Source: Apibacter raozihei (lineage in GTDB: Bacteria > Bacteroidota > Bacteroidia > Flavobacteriales > Weeksellaceae). From it: DNA of 64,000 nt. The position numbers and the translations under genes are program-made. Every line of letters starts with the position of its first letter. The stretch's first letter is position 1. The stretch lies in contig NZ_CP034930.1 in the NCBI RefSeq assembly GCF_004014855.1, positions 3,205,716-3,269,715 of the forward strand, read 5' to 3'. The notes below the pieces were generated by a model, which was not told where the DNA came from, searched no databases, and saw nothing but the letters and a program-made list of their open reading frames with translations. This document shows positions 7,937 through 16,674 of the stretch, piece after piece.

Positions 7937-10252
7937 TCACATAATTCCTCCTCCTTTTTTAGTGTTCTCGTCAAAAACTTTTTTATTTATTCTATTAACT
8001 TTCCCAGAATTTAAATTGTAACGAACAGAAAAACTTATATTTCTGCTTTCCCAATCAGAACGTCCTTTGAGATTAGATGGGTTGATCATTTGATATTCCG
8101 AATGGTTGGTATTGAATACGTCAGCCAACCTTATACTGATACTTAATTGATTGTTCATCAACATTTTTCTCAATGAAATATCTACTTTCCATTGTTCATT
8201 ATATGAGTTATAGAGGTCCTTTGACTTAGAATAATATTGAGCTAGAAGTTGAATACTTAAAGAAGGATTAAGAACAAAATTATTGGTTGTTTTAAATATA
8301 TATTTGTCAATATTCCTTTTAGTCCACTGCTCCTGCTTTAATCCAGACACTTCTCCCCAATAGTACTCCAAAGAAGAATTATTTTTCCACCATTTGTAAG
8401 CAGAAAAATTTAAATCAAATTCACCTCCATACTGAGCATTGGCTTTCGTATTCTCGTTAATAATTTCAATATAACTCGGATGCTCTACAAATCTTTGACT
8501 GATTGCGTCTTTAATATCTCTATAAAAAATACCAGCTTCCACATTTAATTTTCCAATATTAGCAGAGGTTCCTACCTGAAATGAATTAGTAAATTCAGGC
8601 TTTAATTTATCATTACCTGAAATAATTATTGTTCCGACTACAAATTGAGGAACCGGAGAGAGTATTCCTGCCCACGGACGATCAATTCTTCGTGAATAAT
8701 TGAAAGACAATTCCATTTTTTTTTCTTTTCCTAATTTATAACTGGTATGTAAAGTAGGATAAATTTGCACATCTGTTGTATTAACCTGAACTGAATTAGT
8801 AAAATCTGATGTTGCTTTTGTATCTGTAAGCTCACCACGTATACCGGCTTTCAAACCAATTCTCTCCCATTGTTTTTTGTATTCTGCATATAAACTATAA
8901 ATATCCCGTTCGAATTTGTATACATTTGCCTGGGCACTTTCGTAATTGTCATTGTATCTGTTAAGCCTTAATTCAGCACCTGCCGTAAACATAGTTTTAT
9001 CAGAAAGAGGATTTGAATAATCCAAATTTGCTCTGATATTTTTTTCTTCAATATGATTTTTTTCCTTTAAACTTATAGAAGAGTTTCTAAATCTATCTTG
9101 ATTATTTTTATTAAAATTTGCTTGAAGTTCTAATTCGTGATCCGATTTATCGAATTTTGATTTATAAAATAAATCATACTCCTGATATTTTGAATTATCT
9201 TTCTGTGACTGATTTATTATACTTTTCATTAAATTATTACTATCGGTACTTTCATTATCCACTCGTAAGTTATTTCCTGATTGTTGCGTATAAACTGATA
9301 ACGTATTTTGAGAGTTTATAAAATAATCAGTTCCTACTTTTACATATCTGTTAATATTTCCTATTGATAACAGATAATCTAATTGAGAATCTGGGTTTCT
9401 TCTCTTTAAATAACCGGAGTTTTGAAAATTATAATCATTATATCCTGCATTTGCGAATAGATTAAATTTTTTATAGCCCAAATTCATATCAATACCGTTT
9501 ACATATTTTGATTTTTTTCCTATTATATATCCGGTATTCAAACCTAAATTAATTCCTTGTTTAGTACTCTTTTTTAAAATTATGTTGATTATTCCTGCTT
9601 TACCTTCAGGTGAATACTTTGCGGGTGGATTGGTTAAAATTTCTATTTTATCTACCAAATAGGGGGGGTATAATTTTAATACCTGATCAAAATCTAAAGT
9701 AGAAGGTTTGCCGTCTATCAAAACTTTAACATTTAAACTTCCCCGTAAAGAAATTTGGTTTGCTTGATCTATGCTGATTCCCGGAATTGTTGTCAATATT
9801 TGAGTTAAATCCGGAGCTGTACCTGCCCAATCATCACCAAGAGTTACGACTTTTCTGTCAATACTATTTTTAATCGTCGTTTTTTTTCCGGTGATTACTA
9901 AATTTGTCAGCGTATGTTCTTTCGTTATTTTTTCCATTTTAATTGATTCCAGATTTACAGATTCACCAGAAATATGAATAGACTGTTTATTTTTTACATA
10001 GCTGAAAATTTCAGTAATAATTTCATACTCTCCTTCAGATATTTCAAATCTGAATTCTCCATTTTCTTCAGTAAAAGTATCATTTACAATACTTCCATTT
10101 TTTAAAATTAATATCATAGCTCCCTCTATACCTATCTGTGTAGATTCGTCAACAATTTTACCTTTTACCTGTGACATTGATTGAGCATATAAAGTACTGG
10201 ATAATACTATTGATATAAGGGTCAAAATTGTACTTAACTGGATTTTTTTCAT
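7937..10252 (-). CDS. TonB-dependent-receptor-like outer membrane protein
   Basis: A 771-residue outer-membrane protein. A signal peptide (1-23, ending in TLYAQ) is followed by a carboxypeptidase-regulatory-like beta domain (about 27-110, KGKIVDESTQIGIEGAMILI), a plug domain (about 125-235, with DLTQILTTIPGISIDQANQISLRGSLNVKVLIDGKPS and NPPAKYSPEGKAGIINIILKK) and a long beta-barrel of the family-3 outer-membrane type to the end. It probably takes up a substrate or binds a ligand with TonB energy. The substrate is unknown: no SusD partner or siderophore gene is adjacent. The final residues are not a clear T9SS tail. Confidence 0.87.
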   Translation of the reverse strand: MKKIQLSTILTLISIVLSSTLYAQSMSQVKGKIVDESTQIGIEGAMILILKNGSIVNDTFTEENGEFRFEISEGEYEIITEIFSYVKNKQSIHISGESVNLESIKMEKITKEHTLTNLVITGKKTTIKNSIDRKVVTLGDDWAGTAPDLTQILTTIPGISIDQANQISLRGSLNVKVLIDGKPSTLDFDQVLKLYPPYLVDKIEILTNPPAKYSPEGKAGIINIILKKSTKQGINLGLNTGYIIGKKSKYVNGIDMNLGYKKFNLFANAGYNDYNFQNSGYLKRRNPDSQLDYLLSIGNINRYVKVGTDYFINSQNTLSVYTQQSGNNLRVDNESTDSNNLMKSIINQSQKDNSKYQEYDLFYKSKFDKSDHELELQANFNKNNQDRFRNSSISLKEKNHIEEKNIRANLDYSNPLSDKTMFTAGAELRLNRYNDNYESAQANVYKFERDIYSLYAEYKKQWERIGLKAGIRGELTDTKATSDFTNSVQVNTTDVQIYPTLHTSYKLGKEKKMELSFNYSRRIDRPWAGILSPVPQFVVGTIIISGNDKLKPEFTNSFQVGTSANIGKLNVEAGIFYRDIKDAISQRFVEHPSYIEIINENTKANAQYGGEFDLNFSAYKWWKNNSSLEYYWGEVSGLKQEQWTKRNIDKYIFKTTNNFVLNPSLSIQLLAQYYSKSKDLYNSYNEQWKVDISLRKMLMNNQLSISIRLADVFNTNHSEYQMINPSNLKGRSDWESRNISFSVRYNLNSGKVNRINKKVFDENTKKGGGIM

Positions 10253-10350
10253 AGGTTGTAAATTTAATTTAATACTTTGTTATACATACTAGTTAATTAT
10301 AAAAGCAACTGTTTTATACAATATGTATGAGTATTATGAAATTTGTTACA

Positions 10351-10387
10351 TACTATATTAATTTTTTTGAAAAAAATTAATATAGTA
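10351..10387. repeat. 37-bp AT-rich palindrome (18-bp arms, 1-nt centre)
   Basis: Perfect 18-bp arms, 10351-10368 and 10370-10387, flank a central G at 10369; the outermost arm bases are TACTATATTAA and TTAATATAGTA. It lies between the receptor gene (start 10252) and the nucleotidyltransferase gene ending at 10530, both transcribed leftwards. It could form a terminator hairpin for the upstream gene (its A/T arms give a T-run in either direction) or be an operator for the receptor, about 100 bp before its start. Confidence 0.6.
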
Positions 10388-10529
10388 CTGACAATCAATA
10401 CACTAAATTAATAAAAACTATGATTTTTTTTAAGTTTGTAATATAGTAAAACTGGAAAATAGTAAAAAAAGAAGTTAAAATTGAAAATAATCAGGTTGAT
10501 ATTAAATAAAAATGCATCCATAAAAAAAT

Positions 10530-11588
10530 CTATTCATATAAATGTTTTCGCATCTCAATTAATAATGATTCAGCAATTTTAGAATCCGGTACATTTTGCA
10601 AAGAAGATAAAGAATATAGATTTTCTATTTCCTTTATTAGATCTTCTGATTTTTGTAGTAATTCTTCATAGGAATACCTGCCATATTTTATATTTAACAA
10701 TTCTTCACGATTTGACCTTCTAACTATTAATTCCCCATTTTGAAAAATATCCCTAGCCACTTCCAGAAGCCTGATGGTATGCATCATATTTTTAGAATCA
10801 TAATTATTCCCATGTGATTCATTTATTTTAAATCTCTCTTTATTTCTTTTATCCACCCAATTCCAATATTCTTTATATTCCTTACAATAAGAGGAATATC
10901 CGTCTTTATTAAAAGACAAGTAAGCAATTTCTTTTTCTCCTTTAGCAATAGAAGATAAGCTAACTTCATTAGTATCATCCTTTTTAGTAATTCCTCTATA
11001 TCCCAAATTACCTTTTTGGTCATAAAACAATGCGTAAATCCCTTTAGAATGAGGAATACTGATTAACCCGCAGTTTTCTTGTTTAAAATTTTTAATTTGT
11101 AACCACTCAGACAGTAAAACAGAATCATATCCGGATAAAACATAGCAGAAATCAAGTACCGATTTTCTTTGCTTCTCGATTGGATTTACTATTTTCTTTT
11201 TCAATCCCTGAGCTTTTTTAATCTGACTGATTGCATAACCGGCAAACGTATCCTTCACCAATTTTGAAAGGAACATGGAAAGATTTAATTTTTCCATAAT
11301 CGGATGTTTATATAGTATGCAGTCTTGGGGAGATGCTAAAACTTCAAGAATGTTAGGGTTATTTTTCACCAATAATTCAACAAACCGGCCTAGTTCGTAA
11401 TAAACTTCGTCATTTGTTTCATTACTGATTTGAGGAATATAATCAAATCCATAAAATTTATCTTTAGGCAAATAATATACACCTCTTATATCTGTGTCTG
11501 AATTTTCCGTATCTAATCCAAAAGCTCTACTTCCACTAATAGCTTCAAATAACAATAGATTTTTATCTTTTATATCCTGAATATTCAT
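10530..11588 (-). CDS. RlaP-type nucleotidyltransferase (PF10127-like), long form
   Basis: A 352-residue member of the DNA polymerase beta-like superfamily. The nucleotidyltransferase signature GSRAFG (Gly19-Ser20) is followed by the DxD metal ligands in SDTDIRG (Asp31, Asp33). The remainder is helical, with a C-terminal EVARDIFQNGEL segment and no recognisable second domain. Relatives (often named YcgL or RlaP) occur in RNA-repair gene neighbourhoods, and their precise reaction is unproved. It follows the shorter paralogue (11653-12420) by 64 bp in the same direction, so the pair is probably one transcript. Confidence 0.78.
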   Translation of the reverse strand: MNIQDIKDKNLLLFEAISGSRAFGLDTENSDTDIRGVYYLPKDKFYGFDYIPQISNETNDEVYYELGRFVELLVKNNPNILEVLASPQDCILYKHPIMEKLNLSMFLSKLVKDTFAGYAISQIKKAQGLKKKIVNPIEKQRKSVLDFCYVLSGYDSVLLSEWLQIKNFKQENCGLISIPHSKGIYALFYDQKGNLGYRGITKKDDTNEVSLSSIAKGEKEIAYLSFNKDGYSSYCKEYKEYWNWVDKRNKERFKINESHGNNYDSKNMMHTIRLLEVARDIFQNGELIVRRSNREELLNIKYGRYSYEELLQKSEDLIKEIENLYSLSSLQNVPDSKIAESLLIEMRKHLYE

Positions 11589-11652
11589 AATATGCAGTTA
11601 ATTTTTAAATTATACCTGAACTTAAATAGTAAAAAATTTTCAACATTTAATA

Positions 11653-12420
11653 TTATCTTTGATCAAATCCCATCTTGTTTATAAAAAAAAGATCTAATTT
11701 ATCTTTTTCAAAAATTACAGTATTTATGGAACCAGCAAATTCTGTACATGACTGAAAAGTTGTATTAATATATTTTTTTAAATTACTATCAATTGTTATG
11801 ATGTGAGATTCTTCAACATCCTTTTTGTATTCTATCAAATTTGTAATCAAATCTTTTAAATTCAAAGGCACTAGTTTAAGGAGCTCTTGTATAGTCATAG
11901 GTGCTATTTCATTTTTTTCCATACACCATTGAGCCGCAAGCAAAGGACGAAGTATATAAAACAATTTTTTGATTTTTATTTCTTCTTCAGCTATTGTTTC
12001 CATTGCTCCTTTCGCCACACCCAGATAATGAAAAATGTTAGATCTTTGATTAAAATACTGATAGCAAATAGCCATTAACTCTTCTTTAAATCCGGCTTCT
12101 TCTTTATAAACGATAGGTGATTGAAGCCATTCGAACGGAGTTGTATTCGATTTTTTTATTAATAGTAAAGTTTTTTTCAAATCCCATCCATTAATGTCGA
12201 GTTCATCATCAATGGCAAAGTTTAAATATAATTCCGGATCCTGTATAGATAAATACTCTTTTTGTTCTCTACTGTAAATAAACCGGACATCATAATCACT
12301 TCCCGGTGAAGGAAAGCCCCATCCTCTACTCCCCGATTCACAGGCAAACCAAATTTTTATTTTCTTTTCTTTTTCAATTGTTGAAATTTTATCCAAAATT
12401 CTATTTCTCATGAGATGCAT
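11653..12420 (-). CDS. RlaP-type nucleotidyltransferase (PF10127-like), short form
   Basis: A 255-residue paralogue of the downstream gene. The signature ESGSRGWGFPSPGSDYDVRFIY carries Gly30-Ser31 and the two metal-binding aspartates (42 and 44), and LDINGWDLKKTLLLIKKSN is also typical of PF10127 proteins. Catalytic residues look intact in both copies. The substrate is unknown; family context elsewhere suggests adding nucleotides to RNA ends. It is the first gene of a leftward pair and starts at ATG 12420 (a second in-frame ATG lies three codons in). A sequence matching the -7 box (TATTTTTG on the minus strand) is at 12429-12436. Confidence 0.8.
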   Translation of the reverse strand: MHLMRNRILDKISTIEKEKKIKIWFACESGSRGWGFPSPGSDYDVRFIYSREQKEYLSIQDPELYLNFAIDDELDINGWDLKKTLLLIKKSNTTPFEWLQSPIVYKEEAGFKEELMAICYQYFNQRSNIFHYLGVAKGAMETIAEEEIKIKKLFYILRPLLAAQWCMEKNEIAPMTIQELLKLVPLNLKDLITNLIEYKKDVEESHIITIDSNLKKYINTTFQSCTEFAGSINTVIFEKDKLDLFFINKMGFDQR

Positions 12421-12533
12421 ATTATCTCCAAAAATAAAAATAATGATTTAAATATTACACAAGTCATCCCTTACTGAATATACAAACACAATAATATCAA
12501 TAAGATAGTTTTACAAAAAAAGCTAAAAAATCT

Positions 12534-12561
12534 AAATTTATTATGCATGCATAATAAATTT
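12534..12561. promoter_or_regulatory. 28-bp perfect palindrome, probable MarR operator
   Basis: A perfect dyad spans 12534-12561, with half-site AAATTTATTATGCA followed directly by its complement. It ends 3 bp before a candidate -7 box (TATATTTG, 12565-12572) and 27 bp before the MarR start codon, so a bound dimer would block RNA polymerase. MarR regulators typically bind such symmetric sites in their own promoters. It also lies between divergent genes (the nucleotidyltransferase pair and the marR-fad operon). Confidence 0.7.
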
Positions 12562-12564
12562 TAT

Positions 12565-12572
12565 TATATTTG
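12565..12572 (+). promoter_or_regulatory. Candidate -7 promoter box of the marR-fad operon
   Basis: TATATTTG matches TAnnTTTG. No convincing TTTG -33 element is present; that region is occupied by the palindrome at 12534-12561. Transcription from here would start about 10 nt before the ATG at 12589. Confidence 0.45.
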
Positions 12573-12588
12573 GTATATGACAAATATC

Positions 12589-13041
12589 ATGAAAAACAGA
12601 ATCACAATAGACTATATATTACGCTCTACCTGGCTTTCTATACAAAAAATGTATAACGAAGAAGCCATTCATTTTGGAGCTACAATGTCAGGTGCTTTTA
12701 CTTTATTATCCATTGATCCGAAAAAAGGAACTCCCAGTTCCTCGTTAGGTCCAAAAATGGGAATAGCTGCCACCAGTTTATCCCGGACACTTAATGACCT
12801 GGAACAACGAAAACTTATAAAAAGGACTACTTCAAAAGAAGACAAGCGAAGCATCATTATAAGCCTAACCCATGAAGGACTTCGTATGAGAGACATATCC
12901 AAACAATATGTAAAAGAATTTCACCATACCATTGAGAAAGAAATACCTATGGACAAATTAACTATTTTCTATGATGTTATGGATGAAATCAATCGAATAA
13001 TCACAAAAAAAAGAATGAAGAAAAATGAAAAAACACATTAA
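12589..13041 (+). CDS. MarR-family transcriptional regulator of the fatty-acid operon
   Basis: A winged helix-turn-helix repressor of about 150 residues. The DNA-binding part reads GPKMGIAATSLSRTLNDLEQRKLIKRTTSKEDKRSIIISLTHEGL, with the recognition helix and the wing Asp-Lys-Arg-Ser of MarR proteins. Of three in-frame ATGs, 12547 lies inside the palindrome and 12577 is only 5 bp after the -7 box, so I prefer 12589. Its stop overlaps the start of the fadN-like gene by 17 bp, which implies co-transcription and a role as acyl-CoA- or fatty-acid-responsive repressor of the beta-oxidation operon, as inferred from position. Confidence 0.85.
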   Translation: MKNRITIDYILRSTWLSIQKMYNEEAIHFGATMSGAFTLLSIDPKKGTPSSSLGPKMGIAATSLSRTLNDLEQRKLIKRTTSKEDKRSIIISLTHEGLRMRDISKQYVKEFHHTIEKEIPMDKLTIFYDVMDEINRIITKKRMKKNEKTH

Positions 13042-15430
13042 TCATGTTACCGTTCTCGGATCCGGGATTATGGGTTCGGGCATTGCATGCATGTTTGCAA
13101 ACATTGGCGTGCAGGTCTTGCTTATCGACATGGCTCCTTCAGAACTTTCAGATTCAGAAAAAGCTAAAGGCTTATCATTGAATGATCCTATAGTAAAAAA
13201 CCGAATTGTAAATAACAACCTTAGAAAAGCCGTTCAATCTAAACCTGCACTTCTATATCACCCCTCTTTTATTGACAGAATTTCTACCGGCAATTTAGAA
13301 GACGATTTACACAAAATTAAGCATACCGACTGGATATTTGAAGTTGTTGTTGAAAATCTGAAAATTAAAAAAAGCATATATGAAAATATTGAAAAATATA
13401 GGATTCCGGGAACTTATATTTCCTCAAATACTTCAGGTATACCTATTCATTTAATGTCTGAAGGCAGAAGTGATGATTTTAAAAAATATTTTGCAGGAAC
13501 CCACTTTTTTAATCCGGTTCGTTACTTACAACTACTAGAGATTATTCCAACCAAAGAAACCTCAAAAGAAGTCATTGATTTTTATTTGATGTACGGAGAC
13601 AAATTTTTAGGAAAAACTACTGTTTTATGCAAGGATACACCCGGATTTATAGGAAATCGAATCGGAGTATATTCCATGTCCAAAATAATATCTTTGAGTG
13701 ATGAACTTGATTTAACTGCAGAAGAAACCGACGTTCTGACCGGCTCTATACTCGGACGTCCTAAAACAGGCACTTTCAAATTAAGTGATTTGGTAGGACT
13801 GGATACGGCCGCAAATGTAACCGAAGGGCTTAAAATTAACTGCCCGGAAGATACAATGATTCAGAATCTGAATGTTCCGGACTTTATGAAATTTCTGACT
13901 GAGCATAAATTTTTAGGAAACAAATCCGGAAAAGGTTTCTATTTTAAAGAAAAAGATGCTGACGGAAAAGATGTACGCTATACTATAGATTTAAGAACTC
14001 TAGAATACAGAATACTTCAAAAACCGAAAATTGATCTTATTGATACAGCAAAACAAGCAAAGGATGAAAAAGATAAATTAAAAATATTGTTATCATCCGA
14101 AAGTAAATACGGAAACTTTTATCGAAAACATTTTGCCAGTTTATTTGCGTATGTTTCATTAAGAATTCCTGAAATATCTGATAATTTATACAGTCTGGAT
14201 GATGCTATGAAAACGGGGTATGCCTGGAAAACGGGGCCGTTCGAACTTTGGGATCAGTTAGGCTTAAAAAATGGAATCGATTTAATTGAAAACGAAGGGT
14301 TTAAAGTTTCATCCTGGGTTAAAGAAATGCAGGAAAAAGATATTCATCACTTTTATCAAGTAGATTCGCATGGAAATACCTTGTATTATGATCAAAACAA
14401 ACAAGCCTTTCAACCCATTCCCGGTCAGGAATCTTTTATTATTCTCAATAATCTTCGTCCTACAAAAACATTATGGCAAAACTCCGGAACAGCAATTGAA
14501 GATTTGGGGGATGGAATTATAAATATTGAATTCCGTTCTAAAATGAATTCGTTGGGAGGTGAAGTTCTGGAAGGAATAAACAAAGGAATAGAACTGGCCG
14601 AAAAAGATTTTCAAGGAGTGGTGATATCAAATCAAGGAACTAATTTTTCCGTAGGTGCAAATCTGGCTATGATTTTTATGTTGGCCATTGATCAAGACTG
14701 GGAAGAATTAAATATGGCTATCGCCCTTTTTCAACAAACAACCATGAGAGTCAGGTATTCTAACATACCTGTAGTAGTTGCTCCTCACGGTATGGCTTTA
14801 GGTGGAGGTTGCGAACTTACTTTGCATGCAGATAAAGTGGTAGCTGCTGCTGAAACCTATATAGGATTAGTTGAATTTGGTGTGGGAGTTATACCGGGAG
14901 GTGGTGGTTCCAAAGAATTTGCTCGAAGGGCTTCTCTCAATTACCTCAAAGACGACGTTAAAACAAACAGATTAAGAAATGCATATATGAATATCGGAAC
15001 TGCAAAAGTATCAACATCAGCTTACGAAGCTATGGACATGGGTATTCTTATTCAAGGAAAAGATACGATAATAGTTAATAAAAACCGATTAATATCGGAA
15101 GCTAAAAAGCAGGCGATTTTACTTGCCGAAAGAGGATATACAAAGCCTTATCCTGAAAAATTTGAAGTTTTGGGCAGGAATGCCTTGGGAATGTTTTACG
15201 TGGGATCAGATCAATTAGTTAAAGGAGGGTACATGTCTGAACATGATCAGCTCATTGCCAACAAACTTGCCTATGTAATGACCGGAGGTAATTTATCTGA
15301 ACCTTCCAGAGTTACTGAGCAATATATACTGGATTTAGAACGAGAAGCTTTTCTTTCTCTTTGCGGAGAAAAAAAGACTCTGGAGAGAATACAATATATG
15401 TTACAAAATGGAAAAGCACTAAGAAACTAA
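13025..15430 (+). CDS. fadN: 3-hydroxyacyl-CoA dehydrogenase / enoyl-CoA hydratase (FadN type)
   Basis: An 801-residue bifunctional beta-oxidation enzyme, hydrating enoyl-CoA and oxidising 3-hydroxyacyl-CoA with NAD+. The dehydrogenase comes first: Rossmann motif VLGSGIMGSGIACMFANIG (about 9-27), then the AGTHFFNPVRYLQLLEIIP stretch and the C-terminal 3HCDH repeat (FLGNKSGKGFYFKEK). The hydratase domain (about 490-700) has NFSVGANLAMIF, the oxyanion-hole GMALGGGCELTLHAD and GVGVIPGGGGSKEFARR. This order (dehydrogenase first) is that of Bacillus FadN, not E. coli FadB. It overlaps marR by 17 bp and precedes the thiolase by 17 bp. Confidence 0.92.
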   Translation: MKKHINHVTVLGSGIMGSGIACMFANIGVQVLLIDMAPSELSDSEKAKGLSLNDPIVKNRIVNNNLRKAVQSKPALLYHPSFIDRISTGNLEDDLHKIKHTDWIFEVVVENLKIKKSIYENIEKYRIPGTYISSNTSGIPIHLMSEGRSDDFKKYFAGTHFFNPVRYLQLLEIIPTKETSKEVIDFYLMYGDKFLGKTTVLCKDTPGFIGNRIGVYSMSKIISLSDELDLTAEETDVLTGSILGRPKTGTFKLSDLVGLDTAANVTEGLKINCPEDTMIQNLNVPDFMKFLTEHKFLGNKSGKGFYFKEKDADGKDVRYTIDLRTLEYRILQKPKIDLIDTAKQAKDEKDKLKILLSSESKYGNFYRKHFASLFAYVSLRIPEISDNLYSLDDAMKTGYAWKTGPFELWDQLGLKNGIDLIENEGFKVSSWVKEMQEKDIHHFYQVDSHGNTLYYDQNKQAFQPIPGQESFIILNNLRPTKTLWQNSGTAIEDLGDGIINIEFRSKMNSLGGEVLEGINKGIELAEKDFQGVVISNQGTNFSVGANLAMIFMLAIDQDWEELNMAIALFQQTTMRVRYSNIPVVVAPHGMALGGGCELTLHADKVVAAAETYIGLVEFGVGVIPGGGGSKEFARRASLNYLKDDVKTNRLRNAYMNIGTAKVSTSAYEAMDMGILIQGKDTIIVNKNRLISEAKKQAILLAERGYTKPYPEKFEVLGRNALGMFYVGSDQLVKGGYMSEHDQLIANKLAYVMTGGNLSEPSRVTEQYILDLEREAFLSLCGEKKTLERIQYMLQNGKALRN

Positions 15431-15447
15431 TTTAAAAGCAAAGATTT

Positions 15448-16626
15448 ATGAAACAAGCATATATAATTACAGGCTATAGAACTGCCGTAGGAAAAGCTTC
15501 TAAGGGAAGTCTCAGATTTGTCCGTCCTGATTGGATGGCCTCTCAGGTGATAGCAAAATTACTTTTAGAAAATCCTTCCATTGATAAAGAACAAATAGAC
15601 GATGTAATTGTAGGTTGTGCTATGCCTGAAGCAGAACAGGGTCTCAACATGGCAAGATTAATTTCGCTTATGGGATTACAAACAGATAAAGTTCCGGGAA
15701 TGACTATTAATCGTTATTGTGCATCAGGCTCGGAAGCTATTGCCATTGCATCAGCGAAAATAAAAAGCGGAATGGCCGACTGTATAATTGCCGGAGGTGC
15801 CGAAAGTATGTCGTACATACCGATGGGGGGCTATAAACCTGTTCCCGAAATAGAAACAGCTAAAAAACATCCTAGTTATTATTGGGGAATGGGACTTACA
15901 GCTGAAGCAGTAGCTCAGGAGTTTAATATTTCCCGTGAAGAGCAAGATGAATTTGCCCTTCAATCTCATGAAAGAGCTATAAAAGCTATAATCGGACAAA
16001 AATTTGATAATCAAATCGTTCCTTTAGAAATTTCATATGATTTTTTGAATGAAAATAATAAACCTGAAACAAAACATTATTCTTTTACTCAAGATGAAGG
16101 ACCAAGAAAGGAAGCCTCACTGGAGGCTCTTTCTAAGCTAAAACCAGTATTTGCAAATAAAGGAAGTGTGACCGCAGGTAATTCTTCTCAAACTTCTGAC
16201 GGAGCTGCTTTTGTTCTGGTAGCTTCTGAGGAATTTATCAGTAAAAACAATCTACAACCTCTGGCCCGACTTGTTTCTTATGGTGTTGCCGGAGTTGAGC
16301 CCAGACTTATGGGAATAGGACCTATTGAAGCTATTCCCCTGGCATTAAAAAAAGCCGGATTGACTTTAAATAACATAGATTTGATAGAACTTAATGAAGC
16401 TTTTGCTTCTCAATCCGTAGCTATAAAAAAACAATTACAAATCAATCCTGATCTACTGAATGTTAATGGTGGAGCAATAGCATTGGGGCATCCATTAGGT
16501 TGTACAGGAGCAAAACTTACCGTACAACTGCTAAATGAAATGAAGCTAAGAAAGAGCAAATATGGAATAGTTTCTATGTGTATTGGTACAGGACAAGGGG
16601 CAGCAAGTATTTTTGAACTTTTATAG
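15448..16626 (+). CDS. fadA: Acetyl-CoA C-acyltransferase (3-ketoacyl-CoA thiolase)
   Basis: Cleaves 3-ketoacyl-CoA with CoA to give acetyl-CoA and a shortened acyl-CoA. The 392 residues are of standard length and carry the nucleophile Cys91 in [15 protein letters not shown], the [16 protein letters not shown] His motif and the second active-site Cys in [15 protein letters not shown]. Second gene for the pathway core in the operon, between the dehydrogenase/hydratase and the acyl-CoA dehydrogenase (48 bp gap). The gene order matches the fadN-fadA-fadE operon of Bacillus. Confidence 0.94.
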   Translation: MKQAYIITGYRTAVGKASKGSLRFVRPDWMASQVIAKLLLENPSIDKEQIDDVIVGCAMPEAEQGLNMARLISLMGLQTDKVPGMTINRYCASGSEAIAIASAKIKSGMADCIIAGGAESMSYIPMGGYKPVPEIETAKKHPSYYWGMGLTAEAVAQEFNISREEQDEFALQSHERAIKAIIGQKFDNQIVPLEISYDFLNENNKPETKHYSFTQDEGPRKEASLEALSKLKPVFANKGSVTAGNSSQTSDGAAFVLVASEEFISKNNLQPLARLVSYGVAGVEPRLMGIGPIEAIPLALKKAGLTLNNIDLIELNEAFASQSVAIKKQLQINPDLLNVNGGAIALGHPLGCTGAKLTVQLLNEMKLRKSKYGIVSMCIGTGQGAASIFELL

Positions 16627-16674
16627 AGCCTGATGTTGTTAAAACGATAAAATAAACCTTAAAAAAATCAAATA

